DNA of 64,000 nt from an uncultured Clostridia bacterium (GTDB taxonomy: Bacteria; Bacillota; Clostridia; UBA1381), in contig CANQKM010000005.1 of the NCBI GenBank assembly GCA_947624485.1, positions 124,001-188,000 on the forward strand, read 5' to 3'. Of this stretch, positions 53,052-61,989 are shown piece by piece (the first letter of the stretch is position 1; every line of letters starts with the position of its first letter). Under the pieces are notes generated by a model. That model worked only from the letters and a program-made list of their open reading frames with translations. It was not told the DNA's origin and did not search any database. Position numbers and translations under genes: made by a program.

Positions 53052-54520
53052 ACTATATCCCCCGCTTCCTCTATGGCTCTCAGCACTGCCGACGCTTTGT
53101 TCACCGATTCGCGGTACTCGTACTCCGGTTCGGAGTCGTACACTATTCCGCCGCCTGCCTGAACGTGCGCCTTGCCGTCCTTGAACACACCGGTGCGTAT
53201 CGTGATGCAGCTGTCAAAATTGCCGTTAAAGCTGATGTAGCCTATCGCGCCGCCGTATATGCAGCGTTTTGTATTTTCAAGCTCGTCTATGATTTCCATC
53301 GCTCGGATTTTCGGCGCGCCGGATAGCGTACCCGCGGGCAGCGTCGCGGCGAGCGCGTCAAAGCACGTTTTGTCCTTGCGGAGCTTGCCCTCAACGTCGG
53401 ATATTATGTGCATGACGTGCGAGAACCGCTCGACGTACTTAAACCGCGTCACCTTTACCGAGCCGTACTCGCTGACGCGTCCTATATCGTTTCGTCCGAG
53501 GTCTACGAGCATCGTGTGTTCGGCTATTTCCTTTTCGTCCTTTAACAGTCCCTTTTCAAGCTCCATGTCCTCCTCGACCGTCTTGCCGCGCGGACGCGTT
53601 CCGGCTATGGGGCCTGTATGCACAATGCCGTCCTCGACTCTCACGAGCATTTCGGGCGACGCGCCGACTATCTGGTAGTCCCCGAAATCGAGGTAGTACA
53701 TGTACGGCGACGGATTTATCAGCCGCAGCGCGCGGTAGACGTTAAACGGGCTGACGTTCGTTTCGACCGTGAACCGCTGCGACGGCACAACCTGGAATAT
53801 GTCGCCGTTTTTGATATACTCCTTCGCCTTTTCGACGTTTTTGCAAAACTGCTCCTTCGTCATGTTCGACACCGGCTTTGACGTCGAAATCTGTACTCGT
53901 TCCTCCTTTTCCGCAAGCGGCGTGAGATCCTCCATTTCACGCCGTATTTCGATCAGTCTGCCGGCTGCTTTTTTGTACTGCGCCTCTATATCGCCGTCGG
54001 CGTGGATATTCACGATTATGACTATCTTCTGTCTGATATGGTCGAACGCTATTATCTCGTCCGTCAGCATAAACTGCATATCCGGAACGCCGAGTTCGTC
54101 AGGGTTGCTGTTCGGAAGCTCCTCGTACCGGCGTATTATGTCGTAGGCGAAAAAGCCGACCGCGCCGCCGTTAAACGACGGTATATCGTCAAGCTTGGGC
54201 GCTTTGTACGCCGACACTATTTTCTCAAGCTCCTCCATGGGCTTACCCGTATACGTCCGCGTATTGCCGCCGCAGTCGGTGACGGTTATCTCGCTTTCGA
54301 GGCTCTTAAACGTCAGGAACGGCTTCCTGCCTATAAACGAATACCGCGCCGTAACGTGGTTCTGACCGATACTTTCAAGCAAAAAGCAGTCCTTTTCGGT
54401 ACGCATACGCTTGAAAACGCTTATCGGCGTGTCCATGTCGGCGTAGCACTCAGTCGTGAGCGGTATTATGCTGTAATCCTTCGAGAGCGCCTTTACCTCG
54501 TCCTGTGTCAGATTGAACAT
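53048..54520 (-). CDS. trpE: Anthranilate synthase component I
   Basis: 490 residues. The N-terminal domain carries the Trp-binding LLES motif (in KDCFLLESIGQN), which favours TrpE over PabB. The C-terminal chorismate-binding domain has GSPEMLVRVEDG-type, GTRPRG, DLGRNDIGRV, AGTLSGAPK and QAGGGIVYDSEPEYEY blocks. It converts chorismate to anthranilate with TrpG. The rest of the trp genes are not in the window. A promoter and a terminator hairpin in the leader suggest attenuation. Confidence 0.95.
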   Translation of the reverse strand: MFNLTQDEVKALSKDYSIIPLTTECYADMDTPISVFKRMRTEKDCFLLESIGQNHVTARYSFIGRKPFLTFKSLESEITVTDCGGNTRTYTGKPMEELEKIVSAYKAPKLDDIPSFNGGAVGFFAYDIIRRYEELPNSNPDELGVPDMQFMLTDEIIAFDHIRQKIVIIVNIHADGDIEAQYKKAAGRLIEIRREMEDLTPLAEKEERVQISTSKPVSNMTKEQFCKNVEKAKEYIKNGDIFQVVPSQRFTVETNVSPFNVYRALRLINPSPYMYYLDFGDYQIVGASPEMLVRVEDGIVHTGPIAGTRPRGKTVEEDMELEKGLLKDEKEIAEHTMLVDLGRNDIGRVSEYGSVKVTRFKYVERFSHVMHIISDVEGKLRKDKTCFDALAATLPAGTLSGAPKIRAMEIIDELENTKRCIYGGAIGYISFNGNFDSCITIRTGVFKDGKAHVQAGGGIVYDSEPEYEYRESVNKASAVLRAIEEAGDIV

Positions 54521-54553
54521 TCTCTATCCTACCTCCGTATGTTATATGAAAAA

Positions 54554-54579
54554 CGCCTTTTTCGCATCAGAAAAAGACG
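54554..54579 (-). terminator. Intrinsic terminator in the trpE leader (attenuator)
   Basis: A 10-bp stem (CGTCTTTTTC with GAAAAAGGCG, one G-U pair, 6-base loop) is followed in the minus direction by TTTTT. It lies between the trpE promoter and start codon, so it must be controlled for trpEG to be expressed. Confidence 0.72.
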
Positions 54580-54600
54580 TATAATTCTATTCATGTTTAC

Positions 54601-54625
54601 TCGTCTCATCTAATCTCGTCTGCCG
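54601..54625 (-). promoter_or_regulatory. Regular NAG-triplet tract in the trpE leader
   Basis: Read on the minus strand the leader begins CAG-AC-GAG-AT-TAG-AT-GAG-AC-GAG, five NAG triplets each separated by exactly two bases. The AGACG within it can pair with CGTCT at the start of the terminator stem, making a small antiterminator. The spacing is like that of TRAP-binding sites, though only about half as many triplets are present. Confidence 0.4.
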
Positions 54626-54627
54626 AT

Positions 54628-54656
54628 ATTGTATCAGCAAATTTGCCGTTTGTCAA
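54628..54656 (-). promoter_or_regulatory. Sigma-A promoter of trpEG
   Basis: TTGACA and TACAAT with a 17-bp spacer on the minus strand, about 110 bp upstream of trpE. It overlaps the gap before the heparinase-like gene's stop. Confidence 0.85.
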
Positions 54657-54661
54657 TACGT

Positions 54662-56317
54662 TTATTCTATCATGAGCGTAAACGCGCCCTCTCCCTGTAC
54701 CTCAAACGTGAAGTCGATGACCGTTACGTCCGTATTTTTGCCGCCGTGTTCCGCGTGTTTTGCGTGTGAGATTTTCACATTATATGCGCCGTTTGTTTTA
54801 AGCGTTGCGCCGCCAACGGCTATGCCGTCAGCCGTTTCACGCGCGTCAAGGCGCGTTATGAAGCGCTCTGTTATTTTTACGGGTTCGTCTGCCGTGAATT
54901 TGTCAGTAAGGCGAATATTGTTTTCGGTAAGCGCGAGCGTGCGGACGCATTTTTTCAGCGCGCTTATATCGTACGCGCCGCTTATGTCGGCGCTTACCGT
55001 TGTGCCGTTTATTTTAAAATCCTTCGCTGCGTACTCCGCACCCGCCTGTTGGGGCGCGCCGTTTATTACGGGTACGCTGTGACCGAATGACGAGCAGCAG
55101 AAAACGCCGTATCGGTCGCCGGAAAAATACTCGCGCGTGTACTCGCCCGCGCCGAGGTCGCAGAGAATGACATCTCCGTTTTTCACGACGGTGAAGCTGC
55201 CTATGTCGTTGTGGTTGTGCGGCTCGCCGTTAGTGCCGCCCTTAAAGGCGAGCGACAGCGTATTGCCGCGCATTACAGCCCACTGCGCGCCTCTCATCAC
55301 CGATACCGTCTCCGTTTCGCCGCCATCATACGCGCTGTACCACGCCATGTCGCGTACCGCTCTGCACCACCTGCCGCAGTCGTCGCCCGAAAACGGCGCG
55401 AGGTACTCCTGTGATACGGGCGGCGTGCCGAAGCGTTCGGTAAGGCGTGAGGAAAGTCCCGAATATATTCTGCCGCGCTCAAAGTCGTCGGAAAAGCTGA
55501 CAGTTATTCCGTCTTTAACAGCGCACTTTCCGGCGAAGGCTGCCATTTTCGTGAGTTTTTCCGTATTTACGGGAAAATCCGCGCCCGTGCGTTCACGGTA
55601 AAGCTCCAAAAAAGCGGTGAGGTACATCATGCCGTAACCCCAGTAGTACAGCCCTTCAAGACATGCGCCGTCGTCGGAAAAGCTCTCGGCGTAGCTCTCA
55701 AAAACGCTCTCAAGTCCGCTGACGGCGTCGCGCGCCTCGTCCGCGTCCTCGATAAGGTAAAGCGCGGTCATACCGACGCAGCCGCCGCATACGGCGCACC
55801 AGTTCGAGCGCATATTTTCCCAGTTGTACGGCTCGCGGCGCGTGAGGTACGGCGTGAGTACGCGCCGTTTTACCTCGGATATTGCTTTTTCCGCGACGGC
55901 AGCTTTGATTGCGCCGAGCGTGAGTGAAACAATTTCCGTGAGCGACTGCGCCGTTTCCGCCGCGAAAAGGTCGACCGCGTTTTCGTCCTCACTTGCGTGA
56001 GCAGGCAGCGTCCACGTTTTTTCCGCGCACACCGCCGTTATTATTTTCTCTAATTTTTCAACCGCTTCACCGCAGCCGAGCAGCGTCATAAGCGCGAAGT
56101 CGCGCAGCATCGTGCGGCGCGCAAAATATTTTCTCTCGTACCCCACGCGTCTGCCAGTCCGTGCGTACTCGCCAAAATCCTCGCGCGTAAGCTGCGGCAC
56201 GGGCGCGTCTTTAACGCGCTCGTACTCGGCATAAAGCTCGTTAAGATAATTCTCCGTATACGCGTTTTTTATATTCAAAAACCGTTTTATACTAATTCCG
56301 CTTTTGTAAATATACAT
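54662..56317 (-). CDS. Heparinase II/III-family polysaccharide lyase-like protein
   Basis: 551 residues. An N-terminal alpha/alpha-toroid-like helical domain (about 1-310, with RSNWCAVCGGCVGMTALYL) is followed by a beta-sandwich Heparinase_II_III domain that has GEPHNHNDIGSFTVVKNGDVILCDLGAGEYT, whose His and Asn residues match the metal/active-site block of this family. No signal peptide, so it likely acts on imported uronic-acid oligosaccharides. It follows the M20 gene by 20 bp on the same strand. The substrate (heparin-like, alginate-like or other) is not determined. Confidence 0.8.
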   Translation of the reverse strand: MYIYKSGISIKRFLNIKNAYTENYLNELYAEYERVKDAPVPQLTREDFGEYARTGRRVGYERKYFARRTMLRDFALMTLLGCGEAVEKLEKIITAVCAEKTWTLPAHASEDENAVDLFAAETAQSLTEIVSLTLGAIKAAVAEKAISEVKRRVLTPYLTRREPYNWENMRSNWCAVCGGCVGMTALYLIEDADEARDAVSGLESVFESYAESFSDDGACLEGLYYWGYGMMYLTAFLELYRERTGADFPVNTEKLTKMAAFAGKCAVKDGITVSFSDDFERGRIYSGLSSRLTERFGTPPVSQEYLAPFSGDDCGRWCRAVRDMAWYSAYDGGETETVSVMRGAQWAVMRGNTLSLAFKGGTNGEPHNHNDIGSFTVVKNGDVILCDLGAGEYTREYFSGDRYGVFCCSSFGHSVPVINGAPQQAGAEYAAKDFKINGTTVSADISGAYDISALKKCVRTLALTENNIRLTDKFTADEPVKITERFITRLDARETADGIAVGGATLKTNGAYNVKISHAKHAEHGGKNTDVTVIDFTFEVQGEGAFTLMIE

Positions 56318-56336
56318 ATTCCGCTCCCGTTTTCAC

Positions 56337-57554
56337 TCACGAGGAATGATTTTCAAGCCATTTTACAGCCGCGCATGCGTACGCAGCCGCGCCGCGGTAA
56401 AGCACGGAGTCGTCGAAGCGCACCTTCGGGTGGTGCTGACCGTAGATATAGCCGTCGTTTGAGCTTCCCGCGACAAGAAACATGCTCGCCGTCGGGACTT
56501 CATGGCTGACGAACGCGAAGTCCTCGCTGCCGCCGCCCGGCTTGCCGCCCGATATTACGGAAAGGTCGATCGCACCGTCACCGAACATTTCTTTCATATA
56601 TTGAAGCATATCCGCCGCGAGGTTGTCGTCTATCATCATGCACGGGCAGTAATCGTAAAACTCGACCTCGGTTTCGCACCGCAAAGCCGTACCTACGCCT
56701 TTAACGATTTCCTCCATACGCTTTTTTATCAGAGCGCCGACCTTGTTGCCGGGATCGGTCGTGCGTATCGTTCCCCACATTTCAGCCTTGTCGGGAATGA
56801 CGTTTGAAGCCTGTCCCGCCTCAAAGCGGCCGGTCGTGAACACGCCGTAATCGTGACCGTCTATCTCACGGCTGTTTATTTCCGCGAGCGCGAGGTGAAT
56901 GTGTGCGGCTGCCGTTATCGGATCTATCGTCTCGTGCGGCACAGAGCCGTGACCGCCCTTGCCGCGCACCGTTATGTGGTACTGCTCGCACGACGCGGTT
57001 GAAATTCCGCCGTTTGATACCGCGACCATTCCCGTCGGGAGCGGCGTACCAGCCATTACGTGAATCATCACAGCCGCGTCAACATGCGGATTCTCAAGCA
57101 CGCCGGATTTAATCATGTCGGGCGAGCCTTGGAAAATTTCCTCGGCAGGCTGAAATTCAAGCTTGACCGTTCCGTTTAATTCGTTCTCGTGCGCCTTTAA
57201 TATTTTTGCCGCGCCGAGAAGCATAGCCGTGTGCATATCGTGGCCGCAGCCGTGCATTTTGCCGTCGGTTTCGCTGCGGAAATCAACGTCGGCTTCCTCG
57301 AAAATCGGCAGCGCGTCCATGTCGGCGCGGAGCAGGATCGTTTTGCCCTCTCTCTTGCCGCCGCAAAGCGCGACAAGTCCGGCCTTTCCCGTTTCAACAG
57401 GCGCATAGCCGTATTCGGTAAGCTTTTCCTTTACGAACGCTTTCGTGAATGTCAGGTCAAATCCCGTTTCGGGGCGGCGGTGCAGCGTGCGGCGTATTTC
57501 GCACATTTCGGCTTGAAACGCCGACGCGACGCTTAATATCTCTTTAATGTCCAT
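56337..57554 (-). CDS. M20 family amidohydrolase (N-acyl-amino-acid/hippurate hydrolase-like)
   Basis: 405 residues. Metal-site motifs of the M20D group are present: GCGHDMHTAMLLGAAKIL, EFQPAEEIFQGSPDMI, and a C-terminal GSEDFAFVSHEVP. The inserted dimerisation domain has GKGGHGSVPHETIDPI and EAGQASNVIPDKAEMWGTIR. Such enzymes deacylate N-acyl amino acids or aminobenzoyl-glutamate-like compounds. The ATG starts the protein; a promoter lies about 60 bp upstream. It may be co-transcribed with the heparinase-like gene. Confidence 0.92.
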   Translation of the reverse strand: MDIKEILSVASAFQAEMCEIRRTLHRRPETGFDLTFTKAFVKEKLTEYGYAPVETGKAGLVALCGGKREGKTILLRADMDALPIFEEADVDFRSETDGKMHGCGHDMHTAMLLGAAKILKAHENELNGTVKLEFQPAEEIFQGSPDMIKSGVLENPHVDAAVMIHVMAGTPLPTGMVAVSNGGISTASCEQYHITVRGKGGHGSVPHETIDPITAAAHIHLALAEINSREIDGHDYGVFTTGRFEAGQASNVIPDKAEMWGTIRTTDPGNKVGALIKKRMEEIVKGVGTALRCETEVEFYDYCPCMMIDDNLAADMLQYMKEMFGDGAIDLSVISGGKPGGGSEDFAFVSHEVPTASMFLVAGSSNDGYIYGQHHPKVRFDDSVLYRGAAAYACAAVKWLENHSS

Positions 57555-57611
57555 TTTTATCCTCCCGTTTCCGTGTGTCGGTTCACCGCGGCAAATTATT
57601 TGTTAAACTGC

Positions 57612-57640
57612 ATTTTATCATAAAACGGGCAAAAACACAA
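57612..57640 (-). promoter_or_regulatory. Probable sigma-A promoter of the M20 gene
   Basis: TTGTGT and TAAAAT with a 17-bp spacer on the minus strand, divergent from the cyclophilin promoter. Confidence 0.55.
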
Positions 57641-57666
57641 TACAAAGTTCATGCGCAAAATAGATA

Positions 57667-57695
57667 TTGAAAAAAATGTCGAAATGTGGTACAAT
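57667..57695 (+). promoter_or_regulatory. Sigma-A promoter of the cyclophilin gene
   Basis: TTGAAA and TACAAT with a 17-bp spacer, 32 bp before the start codon; AAGGAG lies just before the ATG. Confidence 0.8.
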
Positions 57696-57726
57696 ATTTA
57701 TATATTCGTATTAAGGAGCTGTTAAA

Positions 57727-58770
57727 ATGAAAAGGATAACCGCTTTTGCAGCCGCACTTTCCGTTGCGGCGTCGGTTTTGACCGCCGTACCTGCCATGGC
57801 GGACGACGATCTTACCGTCAGACTGAACGGCAGCGCCGTGACAATGCAGGTGCCGCCTGTGATAGAGAACGGCAGAACACTCGTTTCGCTTCGCTCGATA
57901 AGCGACGTACTCGGCTGCGACATATCATGGGATCCCGATACGCGCGGCATAACCGTTACCGACGGCTCGGAGCTTACGTTTGCGTGGATAGGCAAGGAAA
58001 ACGCGTTTGTGACGGACGCCGTTAAAATATGCGGCTACGCGCCCATGGAAGTACCGCCCGTTATTGTGAACGATTACACGATGGTGCCGCTCAGGGCATT
58101 GTCGGAGCTTTTCGGCGCGGAGGTCGGCTGGGACGACGCGTCGAGAACGGTCGATATTACGTACACGCCCCCTGCCGCAGACCTCACGGGAATAGCGGAG
58201 AAGTTTAAGACGTATGAGCAGATTTTATTTAAAAAATACGACGCGTACCTTGGCTATGTGCTTAAAAACGGTAACGTTGTGAACGCGGAGATTCAGCTTG
58301 AAAACGGCGGCGTTATAGAGTTGGAGCTGTACCCCGATATTGCGCCGGTGTCGGTCGCGAATTTCGTTAAGCTCGCGGAGAGCCATTTCTACGACGGGCT
58401 TATATTCCACCGCGTAATCAAGGATTTCATGATTCAGGGCGGCGGCTTCGGCACGGATTACAGCCACAAGGACGCGTCGGCAATTACGGGCGAGTTCCTC
58501 GCGAACGGCTACCTAAATCTCATACATCACGCGAGGGGTGTTATCTCCATGGCGAGAGCGCAGGATTATGACAGCGGTTCGAGCCAGTTCTTCATAATGC
58601 ACGCCGACAGCGACGCGCTCGACGGTCAGTATGCGGCGTTCGGGCGTGTGACGAGCGGTATGGAGTACGTGGACGCGATTGCCGAAACGCCGACGGAGCA
58701 TAATGATACCATGGACGCCGACGATGTGCCTGTGCAGCAGCAGGTTATTAAGACGATCGTGGTGAGGTAA
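57727..58770 (+). CDS. Secreted cyclophilin with N-terminal stalk (copper amine oxidase-like) domain
   Basis: 347 residues. A signal peptide ends near AMADD (about residue 26). A copper amine oxidase N-like stalk domain follows (about 28-140), with two copies of the pattern VPPVI-x-N-(G/D)-(R/Y)-T-(L/M)-V-(S/P)-LR. The C-terminal cyclophilin domain (about 185-347) has FHRVIKDFMIQGG, SGSSQFFIMHAD and YAAFGRVTSGMEYVD, including the Arg and Phe of the prolyl isomerase active site. It should act outside the membrane on secreted or wall proteins, with the stalk domain perhaps binding the envelope. This is a second extracellular foldase besides the PrsA-like lipoprotein. Confidence 0.9.
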   Translation: MKRITAFAAALSVAASVLTAVPAMADDDLTVRLNGSAVTMQVPPVIENGRTLVSLRSISDVLGCDISWDPDTRGITVTDGSELTFAWIGKENAFVTDAVKICGYAPMEVPPVIVNDYTMVPLRALSELFGAEVGWDDASRTVDITYTPPAADLTGIAEKFKTYEQILFKKYDAYLGYVLKNGNVVNAEIQLENGGVIELELYPDIAPVSVANFVKLAESHFYDGLIFHRVIKDFMIQGGGFGTDYSHKDASAITGEFLANGYLNLIHHARGVISMARAQDYDSGSSQFFIMHADSDALDGQYAAFGRVTSGMEYVDAIAETPTEHNDTMDADDVPVQQQVIKTIVVR

Positions 58771-58785
58771 GCGGTAAACATCGTC

Positions 58786-58900
58786 AGCCTCTCCTTGAGG
58801 AGAGGTGTCATTGCGTAGCAATGACGGAGAGGTGGCTGACTCCAATTTTAAATACCACCTCTCAGTCGCCTCCGGCGACAGCTCCCCTCAAGGGGAGCCT
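58786..58900. repeat. B-type intergenic hairpin repeat
   Basis: One B module: CCTCTCCTTGAGGAGAGG, a GTCATTGCGTAGCAATGAC stem, a spacer bordered by GAGAGGTGG and CCACCTCTC, a GTCGCCTCCGGCGAC stem and CTCCCCTCAAGGGGAG. It fills the start of the 290-bp gap before the site-2 protease gene. The rest of the gap holds the promoter at 59001 and nothing else that I recognise. Confidence 0.87.
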
Positions 58901-59000
58901 TTCATGCGTTCGCCCGTAAAAAAACCAACTTCAACACCCCAAATCAACGGCATTTACGCGTGCGGGGCGTTCTTTTTTTGCGTTTAATCGGTAATTTCTC

Positions 59001-59029
59001 TTTACTTTTCGGTAAAAATTTTATATAAT
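59001..59029 (+). promoter_or_regulatory. Sigma-A promoter of the site-2 protease/scpAB operon
   Basis: TTTACT and TATAAT with a 17-bp spacer on the plus strand, 32 bp before the start codon. Confidence 0.72.
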
Positions 59030-59060
59030 ATAAATATCTGTAATATTAAGGAGAATTTGT

Positions 59061-59738
59061 ATGTTTAATATATTCACCCGACTGTTCGGAAACTGGCAGA
59101 ATATTTTAATAGGTATACCCGTCACGCTTATCGCGCTCGCAGGTCACGAGTTCGCGCACGGTCTTGTGTCGGACAAGCTCGGCGATCCCACGCCGCGCAG
59201 TCAGGGCAGGCTCACGCTTAACCCGTTCGCGCATCTCGACCTTGTCGGAACGATACTTATGATACTTACCGGCTTCGGCTGGGCAAAGCCGGTCGAGGTA
59301 AATCCGCGTTACTACAAAAATCCGAAGGTGGGCATGGCTGTCACGGCGGCGGCGGGCCCGCTCGCGAACCTCATAATGGCGTTTACGGCAATGCTTCTGT
59401 ACGCGGCGTTCCTTGTCGTGAATATAAAGCTTAACCTCGGCTGGTACGGCGCGGTCAACACCGTCGGAAGCATACTTTCGTTTTTCGCGTTTCGCAATCT
59501 ATGCTTCATGGTGTTTAACTTTATCCCCATTCCGCCGCTCGACGGTGCGAAGGTTCTCGGCATAATCGTGCCGAACAGGATATACTACACGATCATGCAG
59601 TACGAGAGATACTCGATGATACTGATTATGTTACTGTCAATATCGGGCGCTTTGAGCGCGGTGATAGGCACGGGCGTGAATTTCTTTATGGACGGTATCA
59701 CAAATTTGCTTAACGGCTTGATAAGGATAATTGTTTGA
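59061..59738 (+). CDS. Site-2 protease family (M50) membrane metalloprotease
   Basis: 225 residues, five or six transmembrane helices. The zinc motif HEFAH (29-33) lies in the first helix. The FNFIPIPPLDGAKVL segment supplies the third metal ligand (Asp) of M50 proteases. It belongs to the small ScpA-linked S2P group without PDZ or CBS domains. The TGA stop overlaps the scpA ATG, so it is in the scpAB operon, a common Firmicutes arrangement. Confidence 0.92.
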   Translation: MFNIFTRLFGNWQNILIGIPVTLIALAGHEFAHGLVSDKLGDPTPRSQGRLTLNPFAHLDLVGTILMILTGFGWAKPVEVNPRYYKNPKVGMAVTAAAGPLANLIMAFTAMLLYAAFLVVNIKLNLGWYGAVNTVGSILSFFAFRNLCFMVFNFIPIPPLDGAKVLGIIVPNRIYYTIMQYERYSMILIMLLSISGALSAVIGTGVNFFMDGITNLLNGLIRIIV

Positions 59739-60481
59739 TGGAACAGGTAACGTATAAACTCGAAAATTTTGAAGGCCCGCTCGACCTGCTGCTGACGCTG
59801 ATACAGAAAAACAAGGTCAGCATTTACGATATACCGATAGCGGAGATAACCGAGCAGTACCTTGAAGCGATTGACGGAATAGAAGAATTGAACCTCGACA
59901 ACGCGAGCGAATTTCTCGTCATGGCGTCGCAGCTTTTGTATATAAAGTCAAAAATGCTGCTGCCGAAGGCCGATGAGGAGGACGAAGAGGATCCCAGAGA
60001 AGAGCTTGCGCGCAGGCTTATCGAATATCAGCAGTACAAGGAGGCGTCGCAGGAGCTTCGCAAAAGCGAGTTTTCGACGCGGCATATGGTGTTCCGTGAG
60101 GCGGAAAATATCGATTTCCCCGTGCCGGAGTACGACGTAAGCCACAGCACCGACGAGCTTTTAAGCGCGTTTGAGAGTATTTTCCGCCGCCACATGAGAC
60201 GGCAGAAGCCCGAAAAGCGCGCGTTCTCACAGATAGTCGGACGCGAGAAGGTGTCTGTGGACGATATGGTTGAAAAAATCTGCAAGCGTCTGCGGCGTTT
60301 CGGTAAAATAAAGTTTGAAACGCTGTTTCGTGAGGACGACTCAAAGCCCGAAATGATAGCGACATTCCTTGCGGTGCTTGAAATGGTGAAGCTCGGCAGA
60401 CTGTCAGCCGATTACGACAGCGAAAAGAAGGATTTTATACTCACGTCAAGGCGCGTCGGCGCGCGGGGAGGCAATGAATGA
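59738..60481 (+). CDS. scpA: Segregation and condensation protein A
   Basis: 247 residues. The kleisin N-terminal domain has YKLENFEGPLDLLLTLIQKNKVSIYDIPIAEIT, and the acidic linker and C-terminal winged helix bind SMC. The ATG at 59738 overlaps the preceding stop (TGATG). A TTG one codon earlier is not needed. It overlaps scpB by 4 bp. Confidence 0.96.
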   Translation: MEQVTYKLENFEGPLDLLLTLIQKNKVSIYDIPIAEITEQYLEAIDGIEELNLDNASEFLVMASQLLYIKSKMLLPKADEEDEEDPREELARRLIEYQQYKEASQELRKSEFSTRHMVFREAENIDFPVPEYDVSHSTDELLSAFESIFRRHMRRQKPEKRAFSQIVGREKVSVDDMVEKICKRLRRFGKIKFETLFREDDSKPEMIATFLAVLEMVKLGRLSADYDSEKKDFILTSRRVGARGGNE

Positions 60482-61056
60482 AGGAAAATATAAAATACGC
60501 CATTGAGGGTATACTGTTCGCGGCTGGCGAACCCGTCAAGGCCGCGAAGCTGGCGGCAGTGCTTGACTGCGGCGTTAAGGACGTTGAAAATGCCGTCGGC
60601 GAGCTTAAAGAGGAATACGAGCGCGACAAGCGCGGCTTTAATATAATAGACATTTCGGAGGGGTACCAGATTTGTTCGCGTCCCGAATATTATACGTATA
60701 TACAGGAAATATTAGGAGAGCAGAGGCTTCAGCCGCTGTCGAACGCGGCTATGGAGGCGCTCGCGATTATCGCGTACAAGCAGCCGGTGACGCGCGGTCA
60801 GATCGAGGAGATACGCGGCGTGAACAGTGACGGCTGCGTGAACAGGCTGTACGAGCGCGGTCTTATCGAGGAAAAGGGCAGGCTCGACGCGCCCGGCAGA
60901 CCGATACTGTACGTGACGACGGACACGTTTCTGCGCTGCTTCGGACTTAAAGATCCGCGCGATTTGCCGCCGCTCGATTTGAGCCGGCTCGACACCGAGA
61001 GCGCGCAGGGCGTGCAGTTGGAAATTGAGGGAGAGAACGCGGAGGCGGACGCGTAA
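60478..61056 (+). CDS. scpB: Segregation and condensation protein B
   Basis: 192 residues. Two winged-helix domains; IEGILFAAGEPV at the start and ALAIIAYKQPVTRGQIEEIRGVNSD in the centre are the family blocks. It dimerises and binds ScpA in the SMC complex. An A-type repeat begins immediately at the stop codon. Confidence 0.96.
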   Translation: MKENIKYAIEGILFAAGEPVKAAKLAAVLDCGVKDVENAVGELKEEYERDKRGFNIIDISEGYQICSRPEYYTYIQEILGEQRLQPLSNAAMEALAIIAYKQPVTRGQIEEIRGVNSDGCVNRLYERGLIEEKGRLDAPGRPILYVTTDTFLRCFGLKDPRDLPPLDLSRLDTESAQGVQLEIEGENAEADA

Positions 61057-61307
61057 GGCCCCCTTGTCAAAGGGGGCTGTCAGCGAAGCTGACTGGGGGA
61101 TTCCTTTCTATTTTCACAATGAATCCCTCCACCGCCTACGGCGGTCCCCCTCCCTTTAACAAGGGAGGCTAACGGACTGTCGAGGTGGACCCCTCAGTCG
61201 CCTACGGCGACAGCTCCCCTATTAGGGGAGCCTCACAGAGAGCGGCGCACATCGTATGCCTCCCCTACTAGGGGAGGTGGCATTGCGAAGCAATGACGGA
61301 GGGGTTT
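61057..61307. repeat. Two intergenic hairpin repeats (A then C module)
   Basis: An A module (61057-61171), with a GTCAGCGAAGCTGAC stem and a CCGCCTACGGCGG stem, starts at the last base of the scpB stop codon. A C module (61190-61307) follows, with ACCCCTC and GAGGGGT ends, a GTCGCCTACGGCGAC stem, CTCCCCTATTAGGGGAG and a GCATTGCGAAGCAATG stem. Together they fill the 290-bp gap between scpB and the DUF2953 gene; no gene or promoter is seen. Confidence 0.88.
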
Positions 61308-61347
61308 TATATCCACAGACCATATCACCCACAAAGGAAGTGAGCCA

Positions 61348-61989
61348 ATGACGGCAGTGTATATCGTACTCATTACAGCAGCCGTTATCGCGCTGATAAT
61401 ATTCATCCCTATCGACGCGGCTTTTTCGGTATCGTACGCGGAGAAAAACGCGGACGTGCGCCTTACGGTAAAATACTTCCCGATAAAGCTGAGCATACTG
61501 CCGGCGAAGGTCAAAAAGGACGCGGAAAAAGCGGCTGACGACGCGGAAAAGGACGCGGAAAAGGAAAAGAAGGATATTGAAAAATCGAAGCGTCCGCTGT
61601 CGCAGACGATAGAGCTTGCGCGCGAGGTTATAGACGTGACGCGGGACGATATAAAAAAACTCATACGCGGCCTGTTTGCGCGGACGCTTGCGGTAAAGAA
61701 GTTTTACGTGAGCGCGAAGATAGGCACGGGCGACGCGATGTATACCGGTATTGCCTACGGCGCGGCGAACGCGTTTATATACGGTCTGCTCGGCTTTATC
61801 GACAATCACACGCGCCTTTACGACTGGAGAGTAGATATAGACGCGGATTACGACGGCTTCGTTATCGAGGGCAGCGCGGATATAACGGTGCGGACGCGCA
61901 TTGCAAGCGTTTTGGTTATAGGCTTTAAGGCGGCGATTATACTGCTTAAAATACTGAAAATTAACAGGAGGTTAAAGAACAATGGATGA
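61348..61989 (+). CDS. DUF2953 membrane-anchored protein (YtfI-like)
   Basis: 213 residues. One N-terminal transmembrane helix (about 4-24), a segment VRLTVKYFPIKLSILP, a charged Lys/Asp/Glu helical stretch (about 55-85) and a C-terminal portion with a weak hydrophobic segment. DUF2953 proteins lie next to the gerW homologue in many spore-formers; their molecular role is unknown. The start follows AAAGGAAG. The end overlaps gerW by 8 bp. Confidence 0.8.
   Translation: MTAVYIVLITAAVIALIIFIPIDAAFSVSYAEKNADVRLTVKYFPIKLSILPAKVKKDAEKAADDAEKDAEKEKKDIEKSKRPLSQTIELAREVIDVTRDDIKKLIRGLFARTLAVKKFYVSAKIGTGDAMYTGIAYGAANAFIYGLLGFIDNHTRLYDWRVDIDADYDGFVIEGSADITVRTRIASVLVIGFKAAIILLKILKINRRLKNNG

Noticed and set aside
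54529-54594. Classical trp leader peptide (21-codon frame in the trpE leader)
   Set aside because: It has no Trp codons, a weak ribosome site, and runs through the trpE Shine-Dalgarno sequence; it probably is not a regulatory peptide.
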